Assembly: GCF_026626705.1 (NCBI RefSeq)
Contig: NZ_JAPNKC010000001.1
Coordinates: 6,652,001 to 6,716,000, forward strand
DNA: 64,000 bases
Source: Pyxidicoccus sp. MSG2
GTDB lineage: Bacteria > Myxococcota > Myxococcia > Myxococcales > Myxococcaceae
Direction of reading: 5' to 3'
Shown: piece after piece, positions 50,353 through 59,428 of the stretch
Numbering within the stretch: position 1 is the first letter of the stretch
Layout: every line of letters starts with the position of its first letter
Translations under genes and position numbers: made by a program
The notes under the pieces: generated by a model
Database searches by the model: none
What the model saw: only the letters and a program-made list of their open reading frames with translations
What the model was told of the DNA's origin: nothing

Positions 50353-52733
50353 CGCAGGTACTCCGGTGAGGTGGCGACGGCCTTCAGCACGGCCTTCAGG
50401 TTGCCGTGGCTCTCCTGGGTGACGTCCCAGAGGCGCTTGTAGACGACGCGCTCATCCTGCGTGTGGCGCATCTCCCGGCCGAAGAAGAGGGCGAACTGGG
50501 CATTGAGGGTGCGGCGCACGAAGGCCTCCTTCTTCACCGCCTGCGTGGCGAAGGCCTCCATGCCCTGGCCCTTGTACGAGTAGACGCCCACCAGCCCGCG
50601 GTCGCTGTCGTCCAGCGGCTTCCCCTCGATGTCCGTCGTCCGGTAGTTGCCCTCGTCGTCCCACTTGAGGCGCTGGTGCGCCAGCGGCGTGAGCGTCTGG
50701 TGGCAGGCGAAGCAGATGCTGTTGGGGTCCACCGTGGAGGCGGCCGTCGCGGCGCCGCGCATGTCGAACACTTCCGAGGGCACCTCGTACAGGGCGCCCA
50801 TGAAGTCCGTCATCACCCGCGCCGCGTAGTTGTAGTGCGGCAGGCCGGGCTTGTTCTTGATGAAGCCCTTCATGGTGAGCACGCCCGTCTTCCCGTGCTC
50901 CGGCGTGCGCGCCACCTGCTTGAAGCCGTCATCCACCGAGTAGTCGCCGGTGAGCAGCTCCTGGAAGGGCTTCTCCTCCAGGACGAGGTGCGTCCACATG
51001 CGCGCGGGCTCGTCCGTGTCGGGCGTGCCCTCGCTCTCCGTGCGCACCCGCATCCGCTGGAAGTAGTACGTCTGGAAGTCGGGCGACTCGAGGTACGTGT
51101 CGACCAGGTCCTCCCACGACTTCGTGCCGCTCTCCAGCGCGGTGAACTCGGCGGCGGTGGGCGGGCGGCCCGTCAAATCCTGCGCCAGCTTCACCAAGAG
51201 CAGCCTGTCCCGCTCCTTGCCACTCAAGGCCTCGTAGGAGGGCGGCAGGGTGAAGAGGAAGTCGGGGGCGCGCATCAGCCCCTCGCACAGACCGCTCCAC
51301 GCCTTGGGGAGGTTGGGCTCGAAGTCGTTGAGGTCCGTCACCAGCGCGTAGCCGTCGGTGCGCTCCTGCGCGGTGGCGGCGCGGTACAGCATGCGCCGGT
51401 AGAGGGTGTCCACCTTCGCCTTCGCCGCGTCCGCGCGCTGCGTGCCGGTGGCGGCCTCCGTGGGGCCGTACACCTGGAGCGCGTCCACGTGCAGGTTGCG
51501 GTCACAGACGCCCGTCTCGCCGTAGTCGTTGGTGAAGTGCACCGACAGCACGTGGCCGCCGGCCGCCACCGCCTGCGAGTGGACGAAGTCCGCGTAGGCC
51601 GTGTTGTTGGACACGTCCCACTCCTTCACGATGACGCCGTCCACCTTGAGTTGCAGGTGCGGCAGGTCCGGGCCGCACAGGTCGCCCTTCGCCTTCACCG
51701 TGAAGCGGTACGTGTTGCTGGTGGGGAAGGGGTAGGGCTGGGCCGTGGCGAGGCTGCCCGTGGTGTAGAGGTTCCACCCGGTGCTGCCCGACTTCCCGCC
51801 GGTGCTGGCCAGAATCTGCGTGCCGGCGGGGATGGTGGTGGCGTCCGTGCGCACGGCGAGCTCCATCTCGTACTGCTTCGTCGAGGGAGCGGGCACGTCC
51901 ACCAGCGGCTGCGCCAGGTCCAGCCCGGCGAAGGGGCCCGTCTTGTTGGTGGCCGCCACCAGGCACACGTCCCGGGACAAATCATCCAGGCCGAGGAAGA
52001 AGTCCGCGGAGGCCGCGCGCGCCTCGACGAAGTGGTCCTTGTAGTCCACGCCCCCGAAGACGCCCACGTTCTGCGCGAAGCGGTCCACGCCGCCGCGCAC
52101 CCAGGCGTCGTTGAAGACGGACTTCACCTTCCCCTTGAGCTGGTCGAAGCCGATGAAGGGGTTGTCATACGTGGCGACGGCCGGGCCGGTGTAGGGCTGG
52201 AGGAGGGCCGGGGGGAACTCCTCGTCCGGCTTCGCCGCGGCCGGGCGTGCCTCCACCGCCGCCAACTGGCAGGTGAGGCGGGCGACGTCGGCGATCTCCT
52301 GCTTGCTCCACGCCGGCTGGGCCTTGGGCATGCGCACCGCCTCGTCCTGGGTGACGAGGCGCGAGAGCAGCGAGCCGGACGCAGGCTTCATGAAGCCTGC
52401 CGCGCGCGCGGCGTAGAAGGTCTCCACGCCCTCGTAGCTCACCTTGAAGAGGCGGGCGGTGGTGGTGGCGTGGCAGGAGATGCAGCCGGACGTCTCGCGC
52501 ACCATGGCCGGGTGCACCGTGCGCGCGAAGTCCTCGGCGATGCCCTGCAGCGTCACGCTCTCGGGGACGATGCCCAGGTCGCAGTCCAGGGAGCCGTCCT
52601 GCTGCACCGGTGGGTCTTCATCGCCGGGCGTGTCGCCCTGCATGTCGAGGGAGGCCTGGCCGTAGCAGCCGGCGGTGGACAGCGCGAGCACAGCGAGGGC
52701 ACGGCACCACGGGCGCAGGGGGGATGCGCGCAT
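50349..52733 (-). CDS. PSCyt-type (DUF1592/DUF1588/DUF1585) cytochrome lipoprotein with a CBM-like domain
   Basis: The 794-aa product is a lipoprotein (LAVLALSTAGC, C23) with an N-terminal heme site C84-I-S-C-H88 and a second C-terminal heme site (SICFACHQTLTPLAHQRLKW, about residue 675). A carbohydrate-binding-like beta-sandwich (about 300-425; TYRFTVKAKGDLCGPDLPHL; HFTNDYGETGVCDRNLHVDA) resembles CBM60. DUF1592-type helices follow (RRMLYRAATAQERTDGYALV). Coupled with the DUF1501 gene. The pair is widespread in planctomycetes and myxobacteria; the actual substrate is not known. Confidence 0.82.
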   Translation of the reverse strand: MRASPLRPWCRALAVLALSTAGCYGQASLDMQGDTPGDEDPPVQQDGSLDCDLGIVPESVTLQGIAEDFARTVHPAMVRETSGCISCHATTTARLFKVSYEGVETFYAARAAGFMKPASGSLLSRLVTQDEAVRMPKAQPAWSKQEIADVARLTCQLAAVEARPAAAKPDEEFPPALLQPYTGPAVATYDNPFIGFDQLKGKVKSVFNDAWVRGGVDRFAQNVGVFGGVDYKDHFVEARAASADFFLGLDDLSRDVCLVAATNKTGPFAGLDLAQPLVDVPAPSTKQYEMELAVRTDATTIPAGTQILASTGGKSGSTGWNLYTTGSLATAQPYPFPTSNTYRFTVKAKGDLCGPDLPHLQLKVDGVIVKEWDVSNNTAYADFVHSQAVAAGGHVLSVHFTNDYGETGVCDRNLHVDALQVYGPTEAATGTQRADAAKAKVDTLYRRMLYRAATAQERTDGYALVTDLNDFEPNLPKAWSGLCEGLMRAPDFLFTLPPSYEALSGKERDRLLLVKLAQDLTGRPPTAAEFTALESGTKSWEDLVDTYLESPDFQTYYFQRMRVRTESEGTPDTDEPARMWTHLVLEEKPFQELLTGDYSVDDGFKQVARTPEHGKTGVLTMKGFIKNKPGLPHYNYAARVMTDFMGALYEVPSEVFDMRGAATAASTVDPNSICFACHQTLTPLAHQRLKWDDEGNYRTTDIEGKPLDDSDRGLVGVYSYKGQGMEAFATQAVKKEAFVRRTLNAQFALFFGREMRHTQDERVVYKRLWDVTQESHGNLKAVLKAVATSPEYLR

Positions 52734-52946
52734 GAGCCCTCCGGGAGGGGGGTGGGGGGTGACCCAAGGGTCTCATGATTGTCGAGTACAGAACCAGGGG
52801 GTTGCGTCGAAAGCTCAGGAATTCCCGCAAAGTTGCTGAAAATTTTCAGTTGAAACCATGGAGGGCAGGTGGGGAGACAGGCGCAGGCCGAGTGCTCGCG
52901 GCCGGGCGGGTGGGGCCCCAGCTTGAGAGGGTGGGAGGTGACAGCC

Positions 52947-53267
52947 ATGGCGTGGCCAGAGTCGGCGTCGCCGTACGAGCGGCGCTCCATCGTTCAGGGC
53001 ATGCGGGTGCGCGACGAGGACGGGAAGAAGCTGGGGCACGTGGCCCTCATCGGTCAGGAGCACCTGTACGTGCGGCGCTGGCCCTTCAGCCCGCACTGGA
53101 CGGAGGTTCCGCTGTCCCGGGTGCGGCACGTGGCGCGGGGCGAGGTGTTGCTGGAAGGACGGAGCGCCGGCCGGCAGGTGGTGGCGTCCAGGTCGCTGCA
53201 CGGGGAGATTCCCACGCAGACGCATCCGCTGACGGAGCCGGCGGGGTGGGGCGAAGCCCGTCCATGA
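52947..53267 (+). CDS. PRC-barrel-like small protein
   Basis: The 106-aa product has a short barrel-type segment (IVQGMRVRDEDGKKLGHVAL; IGQEHLYVRRW; EVPLSRVRHVARGEVLLEG), like the PRC-barrel/DUF2171 proteins that bind RNA or act in stress response. The ATG at 52947 has GGGAGG 8 nt upstream. Standing alone between convergent/divergent genes. Family call moderate. Confidence 0.6.
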   Translation: MAWPESASPYERRSIVQGMRVRDEDGKKLGHVALIGQEHLYVRRWPFSPHWTEVPLSRVRHVARGEVLLEGRSAGRQVVASRSLHGEIPTQTHPLTEPAGWGEARP

Positions 53268-53282
53268 GGCTGCACCCGACGG

Positions 53283-53310
53283 CGCACCCGCGGGCCCTCA
53301 CGCGGGTGCG
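53283..53310 (+). terminator. GC hairpin between the PRC-like gene and dapD
   Basis: CGCACCCGCG, an 8-nt loop and CGCGGGTGCG form a 10-bp stem. It lacks a T-run, so it could act as a weak terminator or as an mRNA structure before dapD. Confidence 0.35.
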
Positions 53311-53345
53311 GCGCGGCGCGCCAAAGTGTGCTTCAAGGAGCCGCC

Positions 53346-54182
53346 ATGTCTTCCTCCCTGTCACCCATTGACGCGCTGTCGCAGAGGGTGTCCGCCGCGT
53401 TCGCGGATCGGACGAAGCTGAAGGATTCGGCCCACGTGGCCGCCGTGCGCGAGACGCTGGCGCGGCTGGACTCGGGCGAGCTCCGCGTGGCGGAGAAAGG
53501 CCCGGACGGGTGGAAGGTCAACGCCTGGGTGAAGGAGGCCATCCTCCTGTTCTTCGCGGTGTCGGAGATGCAGGTGATGGAGGTGGGCCCCTTCGAGTTC
53601 TACGACAAGGTGCCGCTGAAGAAGGGCCTGGAGGCGGCGGGCGTGCGCGTGGTGCCCCCGGGCACGGTGCGCTACGGCGCCTTCGTGGAGCGGGGCGCGG
53701 TGGTGATGCCCGGCTACGTCAACATCGGCGCGCGCGTAGGCGCGGGCACCATGGTGGACACCTGGGCCACGGTGGGCAGCTGCGCGCAGGTGGGCAAGCA
53801 CGTGCACCTGTCCGGCGGCGTGGGGCTGGGCGGCGTGCTCGAGCCGCCCACCGCGTCTCCGGTCATCATCGAGGACGGCGCCTTCCTGGGCAGCCGCTGC
53901 ATCGTGGTGGAGGGCGTGGTGGTGGAGGAGGAGGCGGTGCTGGGCGCCAACGTGGTGCTCACCGCGTCCACGCAAATCATCGACGTCACGGGCCCGGAGG
54001 AGAAGGTCTACAAGGGGAGGGTGCCCGCGCGCAGCGTGGTGATTCCGGGCATGCGGGAGAAGCAGTTCCCCGCCGGGAAATACATGGTGCCGTGCGCGCT
54101 CATCATCGGACAGCGCAAGCAGTCCACCGACCAGAAGACCAGCCTCAACGCCGCCCTGCGCGACTTCGCCGTGCCCGTCTAG
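53346..54182 (+). CDS. dapD: 2,3,4,5-Tetrahydropyridine-2,6-dicarboxylate N-succinyltransferase
   Basis: The 278-aa product is DapD of the lysine/diaminopimelate pathway (succinylase branch). The N-terminal helical region reads DGWKVNAWVKEAILLFFAVS. A left-handed beta-helix of hexapeptide repeats follows (VVMPGYVNIGARVGAGTMVD; TWATVGSCAQVGKHVHLSGG; VGLGGVLEP), then the substrate-binding GAFLGSRCIVVEGVVVEEEA and PARSVVIPGM. AAGGAG lies 5 nt before the ATG. The pathway partner dapE lies 3 kb downstream on the same strand. Full length; high confidence. Confidence 0.95.
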   Translation: MSSSLSPIDALSQRVSAAFADRTKLKDSAHVAAVRETLARLDSGELRVAEKGPDGWKVNAWVKEAILLFFAVSEMQVMEVGPFEFYDKVPLKKGLEAAGVRVVPPGTVRYGAFVERGAVVMPGYVNIGARVGAGTMVDTWATVGSCAQVGKHVHLSGGVGLGGVLEPPTASPVIIEDGAFLGSRCIVVEGVVVEEEAVLGANVVLTASTQIIDVTGPEEKVYKGRVPARSVVIPGMREKQFPAGKYMVPCALIIGQRKQSTDQKTSLNAALRDFAVPV

Positions 54183-54244
54183 GCGAGAGAAATCCAACCG
54201 GGACCGCATTCCGTAGATAGGGTGGAGTGGGGTGGAATGTGACG

Positions 54245-54880
54245 ATGAAGCACGTGGACGACATCCTGCCTGAGTGGGCGCTGGGCACCCTGGATGCTGG
54301 GGCCCGGGAGGCCGCCGAGCGGCACCTGGCCGACTGTGCCCGGTGCCGTGCCGAGGCGGCCCGGCTGCTGCCCGTGCGTGAGGGCCTCACCGCCCTGGTC
54401 GTCCCCGTGGAGCCTCCGCCCGAGGTGCTGGCGCGGGTGATGGCGCAGATGGAAGGCCCGGGGCGGCTCGCCCGCTTCGCGGACCGCGTGGCCGCGTTCT
54501 TCGACCTGACGCGCGAGAAGGCGCTGGCGGTGCTGGAGTCCGTGAGCGACCCGTCCGCGTGGATGCCGGGGCCGGTGGACGGCTCGGAGCTGCTGCCGGT
54601 GGAGGTGGGGCCCGCGCGCGAAGGGATGCTGGCCGGCATCCTCCGGCTGAACGCGGGCGTGCGCTACCCGCGCCACACGCACCACGGCCGCGAATGGAAC
54701 CTGGTGCTGGAGGGCGGCTTCCGCGAGGACGACGGCCACGAGGTGTGGCCGGGCGAGGAGCAGGAGAAGTCGGAGAGCAGCGTGCACGGCTTCACCGCGC
54801 TGGACGGCCCGGCCTGCATCTGCGCGTCCCTGCTGGAGGGCGTGACGAGCTTCGAGGAGGAAGCCGCTTCGCCCGCGTGA
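54245..54880 (+). CDS. ChrR-like zinc-binding anti-sigma factor with cupin domain
   Basis: The 211-aa product has a zinc anti-sigma (ZAS) motif H27-x3-C31-x2-C34 (ERHLADCARC) in the N-terminal domain and a ChrR-type cupin at the C-terminus (VRYPRHTHHGREWNLVLEGG). This layout is that of ChrR, which sequesters an ECF sigma factor until singlet oxygen or another signal releases it. No sigma gene adjoins it here; its partner must be elsewhere. Starts 62 nt after dapD. Confidence 0.8.
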   Translation: MKHVDDILPEWALGTLDAGAREAAERHLADCARCRAEAARLLPVREGLTALVVPVEPPPEVLARVMAQMEGPGRLARFADRVAAFFDLTREKALAVLESVSDPSAWMPGPVDGSELLPVEVGPAREGMLAGILRLNAGVRYPRHTHHGREWNLVLEGGFREDDGHEVWPGEEQEKSESSVHGFTALDGPACICASLLEGVTSFEEEAASPA

Positions 54881-54893
54881 GCGGTGTTCCGCG

Positions 54894-56324
54894 TCAGGGC
54901 CGCTCGCGGAAGACGGGCAGACCCTTGCGAAGGCGGTCGAAGAGCCCGAACCTGTCGAGCCGGGCCGGCTCTTCTTCCTCTTCCGCCTCGAACACCTCGT
55001 CGACGAACAGCTCCTTCAGACGCTCGGGCACCCCTTCGCCGTAGCCCTGGCTGTACGTGTCCATGTCGAAGTGATGCTCGGCCTGGACGGACGCCATGAT
55101 GCCGTGGTCGTCCTCGATGACGACGCGCGCATGGATGGTGCCAGCGGCCAGCGTGTGGTCGTTGTAATAGGCGTAGACGACGTCGCGCGCGTGGAGGTCG
55201 CCCCGGAGGTTGATCTCCCCGTCCGTGTAGAGCGCGTGGCAGCGCACGTCCCCGAGGACGTTGACCTTCGAGTCGTTGTCCTGGTCCTTCAGCACGCCGT
55301 GGACGGTGAGGTTGCCCGTGACGCCGAAGGACCTGCCGATGTCGAGGTCGCCGTCCACCTCCAGGTCGCCGTGGTGGAAGAAGGGCTGGTCCAGCCTCAG
55401 CGGGCCCGCCAGGCGCAGGGGCCGCGGCGGCACGCCGACCGCATCCCGCAGCGCCGTCAGGAGGGCCAGGGCCCGCTCGGGCTCGCCGTAGCCGTGGATT
55501 CCGCTGACGAACTCCTGCGCCGAGTCCACCTCGTGCTCGAAGGGGAACCGGTTCTTCGGCACGGCGGCGCGCAGCGCGGCGCCGTCGACGGGGATGGGCG
55601 CGAAGGGGTCCGTCTCGTTCCGGGCGTAGGGGACGCGCGGCTGGCCTCCGGCGCGCTCCAGCAGGGCGATGGTGGCCTTGAAGCCCGCGGTGCGGTTGTT
55701 GGCCTTGACCCAGGGCTGGTCTCGCTGGCGCAGCGCGATGCCGAGCGGGGTGCGGCCGAGCTTGTCGAGCGTATTCACCTCGGCGCCCCGCGCGAGCAGC
55801 AGCTCGGTGATGGGCGCGTATCCATAGGAGGCCGCGCTGTGCAGCGGAGTCCCTCCGCCGTTGTCGCGCGCGTCCACCGGAGCGCCCGCGTCGAGCAGTT
55901 CCTTGTAGAGCGCCGCGCCGCTGAGACGGAATGCCCCCGAGTGGGAGTCCTTCACGTCGGAGGGCACCGTCGCCCCCGCCGCGCGCAGCACGGCGATGAG
56001 CTCCAGGGCGTGCCGCTCGTAGGCGGTGTCCTCGTTGAGGGGGACGGCGCGGAGGAGCGGTGTCTGGGCGTGCTCGTCGCGGGCATTGGGGTCCGCGCCC
56101 GCGGCGAGCAGCACGCGCACCACGTCGAGGCTGGGGTGCGGGTCGGACTTCGAGTAGGGCGCGAGCACGGCGGAGTGCAGCGGCGTCGAGCCATACCGGC
56201 CGCGCCCGTTCACGTCGGCGCCCTGCGCCAGCAGCTCCCGCACGGCGGCCGCGCTCAGCTCCGCCTTCCAGCGGCCTTTGTCTTCGCACAGGGAGAGCAG
56301 GGCCTGGGTCGCGTTCTCGGACAT
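54894..56324 (-). CDS. Ankyrin-repeat protein with beta-helix C-terminal domain
   Basis: The 476-aa product has at least four ankyrin repeats in the first 220 residues (GRYGSTPLHSAVLAPYS; VRVLLAAGADPNARDEHAQT; GGGTPLHSAASYGYAPITEL; LLARGAEVNTLDKLGRTPLG). From about 320 to 440 a regular beta-helix (HHGDLEVDGDLDIGRSFGVT; GNLTVHGVLKDQDNDSKVNV; GDVRCHALYTDGEINLRGDL) resembles polymer-forming/bactofilin-like folds. The end is acidic (VFEAEEEEEPARL). Likely an intracellular scaffold. Convergent with the ChrR-like gene. Confidence 0.75.
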   Translation of the reverse strand: MSENATQALLSLCEDKGRWKAELSAAAVRELLAQGADVNGRGRYGSTPLHSAVLAPYSKSDPHPSLDVVRVLLAAGADPNARDEHAQTPLLRAVPLNEDTAYERHALELIAVLRAAGATVPSDVKDSHSGAFRLSGAALYKELLDAGAPVDARDNGGGTPLHSAASYGYAPITELLLARGAEVNTLDKLGRTPLGIALRQRDQPWVKANNRTAGFKATIALLERAGGQPRVPYARNETDPFAPIPVDGAALRAAVPKNRFPFEHEVDSAQEFVSGIHGYGEPERALALLTALRDAVGVPPRPLRLAGPLRLDQPFFHHGDLEVDGDLDIGRSFGVTGNLTVHGVLKDQDNDSKVNVLGDVRCHALYTDGEINLRGDLHARDVVYAYYNDHTLAAGTIHARVVIEDDHGIMASVQAEHHFDMDTYSQGYGEGVPERLKELFVDEVFEAEEEEEPARLDRFGLFDRLRKGLPVFRERP

Positions 56325-56515
56325 GCCACTGGATTACATTGCTGTCGCACCCCTGTCACAGGGAAACAGGCGCGGTGTCACGCCGTGAGGAGCACGTGTT
56401 TCCCTCGGAGACGGAGGCTTCGGGCGTGTGCACGGGGGTTGCAGAAGGGGTGGCCGGCGCACGCGAGTGCCGGCGCACGCGCCTCCTTTCCACCGGCAGA
56501 CCCAAGAAGACTTCC

Positions 56516-57088
56516 ATGCGTCCTTCTTCCCTCATCGCCGCCTGCGGCTTCGGCCTGCTCTCCCTCGTTGCCACGGAGGCCCGCGCGGAGGACTGCGCCA
56601 CCATGCTCCAGCCGCACATCGAGTGGGTGCGCACCGGCGACGTCAACAGCCGCCTCTACGACGTGAACGTGCACGCTGTGTCCATCGTCAACGTGAGCGG
56701 CGGTGGCGCCCGCGGCCTCGCGTCGTCGCTCACCGGGCAGCTCACCACCTATACCGGCTCCATCTGCCGAATCGTGGGCGGTTACTGGAGCTGCACCCCG
56801 GCGAAGATTGGCAACAGCTCGGCCAATTCCAGCCAGGTCTTCAGCGACCGGAGCTACTGGACGGGTGACTGGAGCGTGGGCTGGCAGGACTTCTCGGCGT
56901 ACGCCAAGGACTCGTGGACCCTCTCCGTCTCCTCGACGGGCGTGGTGACGATGCAGTCGAACACGTGGGGCTTCACCACCTCGGTGACGCCGACGGCCTG
57001 CGCGAATGGCGTGCTGTATGGCTTCGAGACGGGCGGCACCACGTTCTGGTCCTTTACCTTCGAGGACGTGAACAACACCATCTACTGA
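56516..57088 (+). CDS. Secreted protein, unknown
   Basis: The 190-aa product has a signal peptide (MRPSSLIAACGFGLLSLVAT, then EARAEDC). The mature protein is beta-rich with few cysteines and several Trp/Tyr (GGYWSCTPAKIGNSSANSSQ). No recognised family. It sits alone between two transcription units. Confidence 0.7.
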   Translation: MRPSSLIAACGFGLLSLVATEARAEDCATMLQPHIEWVRTGDVNSRLYDVNVHAVSIVNVSGGGARGLASSLTGQLTTYTGSICRIVGGYWSCTPAKIGNSSANSSQVFSDRSYWTGDWSVGWQDFSAYAKDSWTLSVSSTGVVTMQSNTWGFTTSVTPTACANGVLYGFETGGTTFWSFTFEDVNNTIY

Positions 57089-57197
57089 GTCACGCCGCGC
57101 GCACGCGGGGGCCGGGTGTCCCCGCGTGTCACGCTCCGCTCACTCGGCACCGGAGCCGACTGCATTCCGGGTGGCGCGGCGGTATGGTGCCCGCCGC

Positions 57198-58286
57198 ATG
57201 TCTTCCCTAGAACTGGCCACCCGGCTCGCTCGCACCACGCTCGAGCTGTGCCGCATCCCCAGCCCCATCACCCACGAAGGCCCCATCGCCGACCATGTCG
57301 AACGTTGGGCCCTCCAGCACTTCAAGCGCGACGAGGTGTTCCGCGTCGGGCACACGCTGCTCCTCGGACACCTGGAGGACTCGCGTCCCACGGTGGCGCT
57401 CATCGGCCACCTGGACACCGTGCCCGCGCACCCGAGCGACCAGGGCCGCGAGCCTCGCATCGAGGGTGAGCGCATCTTCGGGCTCGGCGCCTCCGACATG
57501 AAGGGCGGCCTCGCGGTGATGATGGCGCTGGCCGAGGACCTGCGCCGCGACACGCTCCCCGTCAACCTCGCCTTCCTCTTCTACGAGCGCGAGGAGGGCG
57601 CCTACGCGGAGAGCGGCCTCATTCCGCTGTTCGCCCAGCGCCCGGACCTGGCGCGGGTGAAGTTCGGCATCGCCATGGAGCCCACCGACAGCGTGGTGCA
57701 GGTGGGCTGCGTCGGCTCCATGCAGGTGACGGTGCGCTTCACCGGGCGCAGCGCGCACTCGGCGCGGCCGTGGCAGGGGGAGAACGCCATCCACAAGGCG
57801 GGGCCGTTCCTCACGGAGCTGCTCGGCCGCCAGCGCGTGGAGGTGGATGTCGCCGGCTTCCCCTTCTACGAGGTCATCAACGCCACGCTGGCCAAGGGCG
57901 GCCGCGCGCGCAACGTCATCCCCGAGGCGTTCGAGCTGAACCTCAACTACCGCTTCGCGCCGGGCAAGAGCATCGAGCAGGCGAAGGAGGACGTGCGGGC
58001 GCTCGTCGCCGGCCGCGCGGAGGTGGAGTTCACCGACGCCTCGCCCAGCGGCCCGGTGGCGGCTGGCAATCCGCTGTTCAAGAAGCTGCTGGCGCTCACG
58101 GCCCTGCCCGCGGCGTCCAAGCAGGCGTGGACCGACGTGGCCCGCTTCGGTGAGTGGGGCGTGGACGCGGTGAACTACGGGCCCGGTGAGACGGCCCAGG
58201 CCCACCAGGCCAACGAGAGCGCGCCCATCCCTCCGCTGGCCGTGGCGTACGAGAAGCTCGCCGCGTTCCTCCAGGGCGCGGGCTGA
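57198..58286 (+). CDS. dapE: M20-family succinyl-diaminopimelate desuccinylase
   Basis: The 362-aa product is a zinc-dependent M20 peptidase with H71 and D73 in IGHLDTVP, D100 in LGASDMKGG, and E131-E132 in YEREEGAYAESG; the dimerisation lid reads SMQVTVRFTGRSAHSARPW. Together with dapD 3 kb upstream it indicates DapE. It removes succinate from N-succinyl-LL-diaminopimelate. Two nt separate it from the downstream histidine kinase, so they share a transcript. Confidence 0.85.
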   Translation: MSSLELATRLARTTLELCRIPSPITHEGPIADHVERWALQHFKRDEVFRVGHTLLLGHLEDSRPTVALIGHLDTVPAHPSDQGREPRIEGERIFGLGASDMKGGLAVMMALAEDLRRDTLPVNLAFLFYEREEGAYAESGLIPLFAQRPDLARVKFGIAMEPTDSVVQVGCVGSMQVTVRFTGRSAHSARPWQGENAIHKAGPFLTELLGRQRVEVDVAGFPFYEVINATLAKGGRARNVIPEAFELNLNYRFAPGKSIEQAKEDVRALVAGRAEVEFTDASPSGPVAAGNPLFKKLLALTALPAASKQAWTDVARFGEWGVDAVNYGPGETAQAHQANESAPIPPLAVAYEKLAAFLQGAG

Positions 58287-58288
58287 GC

Positions 58289-59428
58289 GTGTCCCGGCCC
58301 TCGTGGCTCTCGCGCCTGCTGCCCGGGGGCTCGCGAGCTGGCGTCCCGCGACGCTGGCTCGGGCCCGTGCTGGTGCTGGCCGGGTACACGGTGCTGGTGC
58401 TCGTCTACACCGCGCAGCTGTCCGTCTACCGCGCGTCGCGGGGCGAGCCCTCCGGCTTCGGCGAGACGTTCATCGTGGGCGCCGTCGAGTGGTACAGCTG
58501 GGCCCTCCTCACCCCGCTCATCCTCGCCGTCGCGCGGCGGGTGCGCGCCACAGGGCGGCCCTGGCCCGTGCAGCTCGCGCTCCACCTGCCACCGGGGCTC
58601 CTCTTCGCCGTGGCGCACATGGCCCTGCACGCGGTGCTGCGCCATTGGCTGCTGGCGCCCGTGGGCGGCTGGCCCGCCTCGTGGTCGTACTTCACGTACA
58701 TGCTGTCGAAGACCACCGACTTCGACCTGCTCATCTACCTGTCCCTGGTGGGGCTGGACGCGGCCGTGCGCTACTCGCGGCAGGTGCGCGAGGAGGCCGT
58801 GCGCGCCTCGCAGCTCGAGGCCCAGCTCGCGCAGGCGCAGCTCCACCTGCTGCGCAGCCAGCTCCGCCCGCACTTCCTCTTCAACACCCTCCACGCCATC
58901 TCCGCCCTCATGCACCGCGACGTGGAGGCCGCGGACCGCATGGTGGGCCAGCTCAGTGAATTGCTGCGCGCCAGCCTGGAGCGCGACGGCCGCCACGAGG
59001 TGCCCCTCTCGGAGGAGCTGGAGCTGCTCGCGCCGTACCTCGACATCGAGCGCACCCGCTTCTCCGACCGGCTCCACGTGGAGGTGGACGTGGCGCCCGA
59101 AGCTCGCGACGCGTTGGTGCCGCCGCTCCTGCTCCAGCCGCTGGTGGAGAACGCCATCCGCCACGGCATCGCCCCTCGCCGGGGACCTGGACGGGTGTGG
59201 GTCCGGGCTGTCCGCTCCGGAGAGCGGCTGTCCGTGGAGGTCCGCGATGACGGCGTCGGTCCACCGTCCTCGGGATTGGAGGGACTGCGCGAGGGCATCG
59301 GGCTGGGGAGTACGCGCGCCAGGCTGGAGCGGCTCCATGGGGCCGCGCATTCGATGACGCTGGCGGCCAATGCGCCACGCGGCTTCTCCGTGTCCCTCTC
59401 GCTGCCCTACCGGAGCGTCCGGCCATGA
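58289..59428 (+). CDS. LytS/YehU-type sensor histidine kinase
   Basis: The 379-aa product has about four membrane segments in residues 20-150 (LVLAGYTVLVLVYTAQLSVY; EWYSWALLTPLILAVARR). It continues with a coiled coil, the His_kinase (PF06580-type) H-box PHFLFNTLHAISALM and N-box LLLQPLVENAIRHGIAPRRG, and a G-box-like region near DDGVGPPSSGLEGL. It starts at GTG 58289 in an operon with dapE and overlaps the response regulator by 4 nt (ATGA). Signal unknown. Confidence 0.9.
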   Translation: MSRPSWLSRLLPGGSRAGVPRRWLGPVLVLAGYTVLVLVYTAQLSVYRASRGEPSGFGETFIVGAVEWYSWALLTPLILAVARRVRATGRPWPVQLALHLPPGLLFAVAHMALHAVLRHWLLAPVGGWPASWSYFTYMLSKTTDFDLLIYLSLVGLDAAVRYSRQVREEAVRASQLEAQLAQAQLHLLRSQLRPHFLFNTLHAISALMHRDVEAADRMVGQLSELLRASLERDGRHEVPLSEELELLAPYLDIERTRFSDRLHVEVDVAPEARDALVPPLLLQPLVENAIRHGIAPRRGPGRVWVRAVRSGERLSVEVRDDGVGPPSSGLEGLREGIGLGSTRARLERLHGAAHSMTLAANAPRGFSVSLSLPYRSVRP

